From positions 1 through 7,656 of the forward strand of contig JAFZCF010000115.1 of NCBI GenBank assembly GCA_017552165.1: 7,656 bases of DNA. The letters run 5' to 3'. The translations under genes were made by a program, and so were the position numbers. Shown here in pieces: positions 1 to 7,656 of this stretch. The stretch's first letter is position 1. Each line of letters opens with the position of its first letter. Below the pieces are notes generated by a model. The model saw only the letters and a program-made list of their open reading frames with translations. It was not told the origin of the DNA and did no database searches. This DNA is from Clostridia bacterium (GTDB lineage: Bacteria > Bacillota_A > Clostridia > Oscillospirales > CAG-272).

Positions 1-644
1 ATCATCGCGCTGAAAAGTTCTTTTGTGCTCGGCGGAGTATAAGTTATTGCGTTTGCACCGGCCGCTATCGTCTCGGCGATGGTGTCATCCATATTTCCAC
101 CCGATGCGATAATGGGAAAATCGGGATAATCCTTTCTTATGAGACGAACGATTTCCGGTGTTCTTTGTGCGCCTGCAACGTTCAGAACCGATGCGCCGGC
201 TTTTATTCTGGCGTCAATATCGGTGCTTTCGCTGACAACAGTAATAATTACCGGAATATCAACCGCGGACGCAACGTCCTTGAGATTTGCATCTGATACC
301 GGTGCGTTGAGTATCACGCCCATGGCGCCCTGAAATTCGGCATCTTTCGCAAGATTTACGGTGCGAATTCCCTTTGTCGTTCCGCCTCCGACTCCGCAGA
401 ATACCGGAACGTAAGACGCTTTGATGATCGCGTCGCTTATTGCCTGCTGCGGAGTAAAAGGATAAACGGCAAAAACTGCATCGGCGTCACAGTTGCGTAT
501 TATTGCAAGATCAGTCGTAAAGACAAGCGATTTGATCCTTCTTCCGTTAACGATAATCCCGCTTGCCCGATAAATTGCCTCGGGCATCCTCAGGATATGG
601 CGGAGACTGCTGTCAATGTACGGCGCTGATTTCTCGTCTGTCAT
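1..644 (-). CDS. TIM-barrel protein of unknown activity (often labelled 'hydrolase'), 3' end outside window
   Basis: My own reading of the minus strand gives an open frame of 214 codons that runs off the left edge, so the C-terminus is missing. The pattern is a (beta/alpha)8 barrel: short hydrophobic strands ending in glycine or acidic residues. Examples are VFCGVGGGTTKG (residues 81-92), GAMGVILNAP (106-115), IPVIITVVSE (130-139), AGASVLNVAG (149-158), IIASGG (178-183) and AGANAITYTPPS (195-206). The last two resemble the phosphate-binding strand 7/8 region of IMP dehydrogenase-like and ThiG-like barrels. From memory, close relatives in Clostridia are annotated only as 'hydrolase' or beta/alpha-barrel protein, so I assign no reaction. 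No signal peptide is seen, so it is probably cytoplasmic. The ATG has GAAAGG four bases upstream (649-654). An in-frame GTG at 656 is possible but lacks a spaced ribosome site. It follows the glycosidase by 26 nt and is probably cotranscribed. Confidence 0.72.
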   Translation of the reverse strand, partial: MTDEKSAPYIDSSLRHILRMPEAIYRASGIIVNGRRIKSLVFTTDLAIIRNCDADAVFAVYPFTPQQAISDAIIKASYVPVFCGVGGGTTKGIRTVNLAKDAEFQGAMGVILNAPVSDANLKDVASAVDIPVIITVVSESTDIDARIKAGASVLNVAGAQRTPEIVRLIRKDYPDFPIIASGGNMDDTIAETIAAGANAITYTPPSTKELFSAM

Positions 645-655
645 TCTGCCTTTCA

Positions 656-663
656 CCCCCCCC
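656..663. repeat. Eight-base C/G homopolymer in the translation-initiation region
   Basis: Eight consecutive C on the plus strand (G on the coding strand) lie in the 26-nt gap between the glycosidase stop and the TIM-barrel ATG. The tract sits immediately 5' of TGAAAGGCAGA-ATG, so it overlaps the ribosome-binding region but lies outside both reading frames, unless the GTG at 656 is used as the start. A length change would alter mRNA around the start without shifting the ATG frame. Confidence 0.6.
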
Positions 664-670
664 GCCGTTT

Positions 671-2755
671 TCAGCAGAAAATCCGGCGCAGCCAGACGAG
701 GACGTGCGACGCAAAACCGTGGTTGCACGACGCGTAGTCGCCGTCGTTTTCCCAGAGCGTACCGGTCTTATCTGCCATGTATCCGAAATATCCTTTTATC
801 TCCTCGAGCATCTGATCGTAAAGCCCTTCTCTGAAAAGGAGCTCCATGCGGAGATAATTGCCGATGAAGGCGTTCGAGAAATATACGTCCGGATATCCGT
901 TGTTTTCTTTTCTGTGCGGACCGAAGCCTTTGACGAGTTTATCCCAGAGTTCGCCGTGAGTTTCCTTTGTCGCCACTCCCGTGAAAAAGGCGTAATACTG
1001 ACAGGTTTCTGTCACTTCTCCCGTGAGCTCTGCGACGCCGTTTTCATTGTATACCGAATTGTCGCAGAACCAGCCGTTGCGGTACGATTTTTCTCTGACA
1101 GTTTCCGCGAGCTTGTATGACTCGGCTATAAGTCCGTCATCGGAATAAAGTTCGCCGATCGAACGCTTAAAGAGCGAATAAAGCATGTTCGACGGATAAT
1201 TTATGTCCTGAACGAGATCGTTTGAGTGAGACCATTCGACGAAAACCCAGCTTTCAAGCTTGTCGAGGAGCCCGTCGGCGTTTTCAAAACGGCGGAAGAA
1301 ATCAACGAGGGCGTACATTCTTTCTCTGGCCGAGTCGACAAACCGCCTGTCCCCTGTCCTCTCAAAGTATTCTTTAAGCTCTATCCCGTACCACATCGCC
1401 CAGTTTGGAATATACGTCGCGTCATACTGGTCGGAAGGATAGCACATCGGCAGCATTCCCGACGGCACACCGAACTTTTCCGAAAAAACGAAGTTATCGA
1501 GAAACGCGTGTTCAACCGCGCTTTTTCCCGTGAGTTCGTACTCGGTTCTGGAGGTAAAATAGCTGTCGCAAAGCCATCCGGCACGCTCCCTTGAAGGGCA
1601 GTCCATGTATATGTCCACCGTGTTCTGTTTGAAAGTAGAAACCGCCGCGTCGTATATTTTTTTAAGCTCGGGATCATTTATTTCCGGAGCGGGGCGTATC
1701 TCTCCGCCGAATTCAAACTTAATGAGGCGCGGATTGTTTATCACAATCTTTTCGGCGCATGAATGGAACTTTACGTATCTCATGGAATACGGCTCCATGC
1801 CGACGATCGAATATTTCCCCGGCTCGAAATCGTATATGACGCAGTTCGTGGTCGTCATGCGGGAAAAATCGATGTCGCCGTCACGCAGGACCTCGTCAAA
1901 GGTTATAAACAATCTGCCGCCCGTCGTTTCGATAACAAACGATATAAAACCGGTCAGTTCCTTTCCGAGATCGGAGATAAAGCACTCGTTTTTACCGACC
2001 TCAAAAGAGTTCCCGCTGATTGTGCAGGGGCTCATTGTGCATGACAGGCGCCTTATCTCCCGTTCCGTGAACACCTCGAGTTCGTCAAGTTCAAAGGCGT
2101 AATCGCCTCCGGTCCCGCGGATAAACGGCTGATAATTGTTTTTGCAGAAATCGAGAGTCTCGGGCTCATTTATTTCAAACGATCCCTTTGAAATCACGTC
2201 CGCGATTGGCTCGGCGTCATATTTCGGATACGGGACCTCTCTCGTGATAAAGCGCTTGCTTTCGGTCGGCACAAGTCTGACCGGCTCGTATTTACCCGGG
2301 AGCGCATAAACCTCGGAAAAAGGTCTCTGAAAAGAATATCTCTGAACCTTTGAGACACGCTCGGTGTAAATCCTCGATTCGAAGCCGTCACCGCCGGTCA
2401 CTGCAACGGGAACGCCGTCAGCGATGATCTCGGCGCAGACAAACGACGGCTCGTTCAAAAGATAAAAGCTGGAAAGGTTATACCCCGCGACTATGATCTC
2501 AATAACATTGACTTCAGCGTCGAGCTTATCCGTCAGGTCGATTTCGTCCACACGGTAGTAACCGTGCCCCGCCCTCGCGGGGCCCTCGGCGAGGATCTTT
2601 CCGTTCAGAAACGCCTGATAGAGGGTATGCGCCGCAATTCTCAGTAAAGCGCTGCCTCTTTTGACCTTTGAAGTCAGACAAACTGAAAGGTTTTTTTCTT
2701 TTTCTCTGTTTTCGACCCATACGGGTTTTGCAAAATTGAATTCGGTCCTTGTCAT
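671..2755 (-). CDS. GH78-type alpha-L-rhamnosidase-like glycoside hydrolase, cytoplasmic
   Basis: This 694-residue protein most resembles GH78 inverting glycosidases, which release terminal alpha-L-rhamnose. An N-terminal beta-sandwich with the stretch GPARAGHGYYRVDE (58-71) covers about residues 30-150. A second beta domain follows (about 220-345), with SDLGKELTGF and an ITFDEVLRDGD segment typical of the rhamnosidase concanavalin-like domain. The (alpha/alpha)6 barrel spans about 355-690. The signature DCPSRERAGWLCD places D385, E390 and D397 at the spacing of Asp567, Glu572 and Asp579 in Bacillus GL1 RhaB. GTLWE puts E669 at the usual general base, and SCNHGFASH (676-684) follows. The protein ends about ten residues later, so the C-terminal beta-sandwich of many GH78 enzymes is absent. 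No signal peptide is seen, implying imported or intracellular substrates. The start has GAAAGGA ten bases upstream, inside the end of clpB. GH78 membership is firm; rhamnose as the true substrate is inferred. Confidence 0.87.
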   Translation of the reverse strand: MTRTEFNFAKPVWVENREKEKNLSVCLTSKVKRGSALLRIAAHTLYQAFLNGKILAEGPARAGHGYYRVDEIDLTDKLDAEVNVIEIIVAGYNLSSFYLLNEPSFVCAEIIADGVPVAVTGGDGFESRIYTERVSKVQRYSFQRPFSEVYALPGKYEPVRLVPTESKRFITREVPYPKYDAEPIADVISKGSFEINEPETLDFCKNNYQPFIRGTGGDYAFELDELEVFTEREIRRLSCTMSPCTISGNSFEVGKNECFISDLGKELTGFISFVIETTGGRLFITFDEVLRDGDIDFSRMTTTNCVIYDFEPGKYSIVGMEPYSMRYVKFHSCAEKIVINNPRLIKFEFGGEIRPAPEINDPELKKIYDAAVSTFKQNTVDIYMDCPSRERAGWLCDSYFTSRTEYELTGKSAVEHAFLDNFVFSEKFGVPSGMLPMCYPSDQYDATYIPNWAMWYGIELKEYFERTGDRRFVDSARERMYALVDFFRRFENADGLLDKLESWVFVEWSHSNDLVQDINYPSNMLYSLFKRSIGELYSDDGLIAESYKLAETVREKSYRNGWFCDNSVYNENGVAELTGEVTETCQYYAFFTGVATKETHGELWDKLVKGFGPHRKENNGYPDVYFSNAFIGNYLRMELLFREGLYDQMLEEIKGYFGYMADKTGTLWENDGDYASCNHGFASHVLVWLRRIFC

Positions 2756-2758
2756 TTT

Positions 2759-5356
<2,598 letters not shown>

Positions 5357-5363
5357 AAATCAG

Positions 5364-5371
5364 CACCTTCT
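5364..5371 (-). promoter_or_regulatory. Ribosome-binding site of clpB
   Basis: The minus strand reads AGAAGGTG here, seven bases before the clpB ATG at 5356. It is a strong match to the anti-Shine-Dalgarno sequence, fixes the clpB start, and suggests clpB is translated efficiently on its own rather than only by coupling to the preceding gene, whose stop is at 5378-5380. Confidence 0.85.
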
Positions 5372-5377
5372 TTCAAA

Positions 5378-6013
5378 TCAGATAAACTCATTCCCGTCCC
5401 GGAAAAAATAGTTCTCCAAAATCGTGAAAACGCCCTCCGGGCCGAGTGCTCCCGAAATATATTTTTTCATACTTTCATCAAACGTCCTGACGTATAAACC
5501 GACGCTGTCGGAAGAGTCGGTGCGCGGGCACCTGATTTTTCTTCGTATCCTGCCTTCCGAAACGGTATAATCGGCCGGTCTGCGTCCCGATAGAGAAAAA
5601 ATCCTGTCCTCGGCGGATATCCACGTTCTCAGAAAATCGAGAATGCCCCGTCTGATCTCGTCAGACGAGGTCCTGACGGCTATGTCAACCACGCCGTTTC
5701 TGCCATCCCCGTCGAGTTTGATCTCATATCTGACGGCAGGGCGGTATTTCAGTCCGAAGAAACTCCTCACGGAAACCGCGCTTCCGCCTTCGAGCGAAAG
5801 AAAGCCCGGGCTGAGGCCGTCGGCGGTAAGTATCTCGATCAGTCTTTCGGAATAACCCGAGACAGAGGTTTCGTATGAATAAACCCTTCCGCATTTTTCG
5901 GCAAGAACGGAATTAATCGCTTCCGATCTCGTGAGACCGAGTCTTTTCGCATACGCGTCGACTCCCCGCATGACGGATTCTTCAACCGATATCTCATAAA
6001 TGTTATCCGACAC
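5378..6013 (-). CDS. Unrecognised protein with ribbon-helix-helix-like N-terminus, upstream of clpB
   Basis: I do not recognise this 211-residue protein as a whole. Residues 4-42 look like a CopG/Arc-type ribbon-helix-helix unit: a short strand (NIYEISV), helix A (ESVMRGVDAYAKRLG), a turn GLTRS, and helix B (SEAINSVLAEK). The GLTRSEAI turn closely matches the G-[LY]-[ST]-x-S motif between the two helices of CopG, NikR and ParD proteins. The rest is of mixed predicted structure: probable strands around 78-114 (SAVSVRSFFGLKY, AVRYEIKLDG, GVVDIAVRT), helix 116-133, a basic stretch GRIRRKIRCPR (154-164), and a C-terminal helix 178-203. It has no signal peptide or membrane segment. The start is chosen as GTG at 6011-6013 because GGAGGG lies six bases upstream; an in-frame TTG at 6029-6031 would put that site inside the gene. 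Its place 21 nt before clpB permits a regulatory or cofactor role, which is inference only. It could instead be a nucleic-acid-binding accessory protein. Confidence 0.75.
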   Translation of the reverse strand: MSDNIYEISVEESVMRGVDAYAKRLGLTRSEAINSVLAEKCGRVYSYETSVSGYSERLIEILTADGLSPGFLSLEGGSAVSVRSFFGLKYRPAVRYEIKLDGDGRNGVVDIAVRTSSDEIRRGILDFLRTWISAEDRIFSLSGRRPADYTVSEGRIRRKIRCPRTDSSDSVGLYVRTFDESMKKYISGALGPEGVFTILENYFFRDGNEFI

Positions 6014-6019
6014 GTCAAT

Positions 6020-6025
6020 CCCTCC
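6020..6025 (-). promoter_or_regulatory. Shine-Dalgarno site that decides a GTG start
   Basis: The minus strand reads GGAGGG followed by ATTGAC and then GTG at 6013. The six-base spacing is ideal. The alternative in-frame TTG at 6031 has no purine-rich site before it, and the ATG at 6025-6027 is out of frame. The protein therefore most likely begins (GTG)SDNIYEIS. Confidence 0.8.
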
Positions 6026-6056
6026 ATTCAAGAAAAATGATTTGATGATTTTTTTC

Positions 6057-7346
6057 CTAAGCGTCGTTGTATCTGTCCGAAACGAGCGCGCGGATCTTGC
6101 CGCACGATATACCGAAAACTATGCAGAAAACCGCGTATACCGCCATATGAATAACTCTGAATTCCGGATGACGTCTCTGAAAGAAAAACGATACGCCGCC
6201 GATAAGAGCCGCGGCCGAGAGGACGGCAAAAGTTATCCTGTTCATGAGGCGGCAGGCCATACGTCCGTTTATCACGTACGAGGTGACGGCACCCGAGTCG
6301 GTATCGAGCATCTCTCCTCCGTGAGAATCCACGAGAGAGTCAAGAACTTTAATTACGGACAAAGACGATATTATGCCCAGCACAAGGTACGCCGCGTAGA
6401 CGGCGGCCGTCACGAAAAACCAGGCGTCATACGAATACATGTGGTGCGTTTCGAGGTACCTGAAAATCGCGAAATAGGCGGCAAGCCCCATGCCGGCAAA
6501 GACGCCGAAACGCACGAACACCCGATTGGGAATATCAACGACCGACTTAAGCATAATCAGCGCCACGATCGCGAAAACGGCCGACGCGAAAAACGGGATC
6601 AGAGGATAAGAATCCAGCTCGAGCGGAAATACTATCCACGCAGCCCAGATAAGGAGCGTCAGACCTCCGAAAATCGTCCTTTTGACCACGCGCCCGCGCC
6701 TTGCCGGCGCGGCTATTATCGCTTTGTTTATCTCCTGCGAAATGATCTCGTCGTTCCCGATGCGCTTAAAGAAACGGATAATGAACACGAGGCAGACCGC
6801 CGATATCAAAACGGAAATAATCGCGCAAACGACCATCAGCGCGTTTCTGTACGGGGCAAGCGGATAATACGCGCCTTCGAACAGACCGTCGCCCGGCTCC
6901 ACGTCGAGATAAACGAGCTGAGGAAGAAGCGCAAGGACGTATTTTGAAAAAATAATGAGAGACACCGAAAATCTGGCGCCGCCGGTCCTGTGCGAAGTGT
7001 TTCCGGTTTCGTTAATATATTCAACGACGTCGAACAATCCGGAAAAACCCCGGAACGCAAATATCGAATTGGCAATTCCCGCGGCGAGTGCAAAAACCAT
7101 ATTCATCGCGGGATCAGTCGAGCAAAGCGAAAGGGCGGGAATCGTCGCAGCCGCAATGATCAGCGACGAGATCGCATACTTTCTGAAAAACGACGCGGAT
7201 TCCTCTGCCGAAGGGAACGCGGATTCAAGCCTCGATATTCCCTTCAGTATCAGGAAAACACCGATAAAATCAGGAATTACGTCGATAAACGACAGGCACG
7301 GCTCGGATATTATGAAGAGCCCGGCGATAATCAGTCCGATACTCAT
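6057..7346 (-). CDS. Multi-pass integral membrane protein of unknown function
   Basis: I do not recognise a characterised family. The 429 residues contain about ten or eleven hydrophobic segments, at roughly 3-13/20-36, 57-75, 82-98, 127-147, 167-192, 226-243, 248-267, 277-295, 308-332, 371-388 and 398-416. The loops are short and carry basic clusters, such as RFFKRIG (191-197) and ARRGRVVKR (215-223), which probably face the cytoplasm. The N-terminus has SFIDVIPDFIGVFLILKG (19-36). From memory, an 'IPDFIG' signature of this kind recurs in uncharacterised clostridial membrane proteins. No transporter ATP-binding, catalytic or sensor motif is visible. The ATG is one base after the secA stop (TAA-A-ATG), with no good Shine-Dalgarno site, so translation is probably coupled to secA. 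The next gene is 43 nt downstream. A role in envelope function or export would fit the context but is not shown. Confidence 0.8.
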   Translation of the reverse strand: MSIGLIIAGLFIISEPCLSFIDVIPDFIGVFLILKGISRLESAFPSAEESASFFRKYAISSLIIAAATIPALSLCSTDPAMNMVFALAAGIANSIFAFRGFSGLFDVVEYINETGNTSHRTGGARFSVSLIIFSKYVLALLPQLVYLDVEPGDGLFEGAYYPLAPYRNALMVVCAIISVLISAVCLVFIIRFFKRIGNDEIISQEINKAIIAAPARRGRVVKRTIFGGLTLLIWAAWIVFPLELDSYPLIPFFASAVFAIVALIMLKSVVDIPNRVFVRFGVFAGMGLAAYFAIFRYLETHHMYSYDAWFFVTAAVYAAYLVLGIISSLSVIKVLDSLVDSHGGEMLDTDSGAVTSYVINGRMACRLMNRITFAVLSAAALIGGVSFFFQRRHPEFRVIHMAVYAVFCIVFGISCGKIRALVSDRYNDA

Positions 7347-7347
7347 T

Positions 7348-7656
7348 TTAGCTTGCGGAATCGGTCAGACCGGCTCCGTGACACTTTTTGTATTTTTTTC
7401 CGGAGCCGCAGGGACACGGATCGTTTCGCCCTATCTTTTCGCCGCTTTTGATTACGACCGGTTTTTTCTTCGGCTTTTCCCCACCGGAAAAACCTTCCGA
7501 AGTTACGTGAGCAACCTCGACGCGTTTAATTTCCTGCTTTTTCGGAACCACCGACAAAAGCATCCTCACGGTATCCTCTCTGATGGAAGAAACCATACCG
7601 TCAAAGAGATCCGCCGCAACGATACGGTACTCTGATATCGGGTTTCGCTGAGCGTA
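7348..7656 (-). CDS. secA: SecA preprotein translocase ATPase, C-terminal end only
   Basis: Only the last 102 residues lie in the window; the gene continues past the right edge. SecA is the motor ATPase that drives unfolded preproteins through SecYEG at the cytoplasmic membrane. The fragment opens with [11 protein letters not shown], the conserved segment near the end of the helical scaffold and wing region (YAQ-x-[DN]-P-x-x-EY), followed by [19 protein letters not shown] poorly conserved, lysine-rich linker follows (about fragment residues 45-73). The protein then ends with the classic tail [18 protein letters not shown], in which C81, C83, C92 and H93 of the fragment (7378-7416) form the CxCx8CH zinc site. 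In proteobacteria this site binds SecB; many Bacillota keep it without SecB, and there it may bind phospholipid or ribosome. Translation ends at TAA (7348-7350), overlapping the initiation region of the membrane protein. Confidence 0.96.
   Translation of the reverse strand, partial: YAQRNPISEYRIVAADLFDGMVSSIREDTVRMLLSVVPKKQEIKRVEVAHVTSEGFSGGEKPKKKPVVIKSGEKIGRNDPCPCGSGKKYKKCHGAGLTDSAS

Noticed and set aside
563..1120. A 185-codon plus-strand frame crossing the end of the glycosidase and the start of the TIM-barrel gene.
   Set aside because: It spans two real antisense genes and their gap, has no recognisable domain, and its sequence follows from the opposite codons.
2566..2583. A perfect 6-bp GC-rich hairpin (GCCCCG / CGGGGC with a 6-base loop).
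   Set aside because: It lies inside the glycosidase coding sequence over the conserved GPARAG segment, has no T-run after it, and is explained by GC-rich codons.
5440..5455. GAGTGCT on the plus strand, resembling one arm of a CIRCE element.
   Set aside because: No matching TTAGCACTC arm lies nine bases away, and it is within coding sequence.
5839..6027. An ATG at 6025-6027 opening a 62-codon frame on the minus strand.
   Set aside because: It is out of frame with the RHH-like gene, overlaps its N-terminal coding region, and its ATG abuts the GGAGGG site, which serves the GTG at 6013.
6035..6056. A/T-rich stretch with a repeated ATCAT and T/A runs after the membrane protein stop, considered as a terminator or promoter.
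   Set aside because: The best pairing is only about four A/T pairs with mismatches, and no -35/-10 pair fits before the next gene.
6000..6947. A 315-codon open frame on the plus strand, antisense to the membrane protein gene.
   Set aside because: Its product is an implausible run of charged residues (R, H, E, N, D), as expected from reading a hydrophobic gene backwards. It has no ribosome site or domain, and the minus-strand gene is far more convincing.

Overview
The window is tightly packed bacterial DNA. Six genes all read on the minus strand, so transcription runs from right to left. There is no RNA gene, insertion sequence, CRISPR array, clear promoter or clear terminator in it. A Bacillota (Clostridia-like) host is my inference. 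It rests on purine-rich Shine-Dalgarno sites, base composition near one-half GC, a SecA tail with a CxCx8CH zinc site, a typical clostridial ClpB sequence, and a TIM-barrel protein of a kind I recall from Clostridia. The species cannot be named; an uncultured gut or anaerobic clostridium would fit.

Layout in the direction of transcription: (1) the 3' end of secA (7348-7656); (2) a multi-pass membrane protein of unknown function (6057-7346), which starts 1 nt after the secA stop; (3) an unrecognised 211-residue protein (5378-6013) whose N-terminus looks like a ribbon-helix-helix DNA-binding fold and which very probably starts at GTG; (4) a complete clpB disaggregase gene (2759-5356); (5) a cytoplasmic GH78-type alpha-L-rhamnosidase-like glycosidase (671-2755), 3 nt after clpB; (6) the 5' part of a TIM-barrel protein (1-644), cut by the left edge, 26 nt after the glycosidase.

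Intergenic gaps are 1, 43, 21, 3 and 26 nt. All could therefore belong to one transcript, although promoters inside coding sequence cannot be excluded. secA and clpB are housekeeping and protein-quality genes (export, and rescue of aggregated protein). The glycosidase and TIM-barrel protein look metabolic and have no obvious link to them.

I see no convincing new multi-gene system. The items most worth following up are the RHH-like protein directly upstream of clpB, the membrane protein coupled to secA, and the 3-nt junction between clpB and the glycosidase. No stretch longer than 43 nt lacks a gene.
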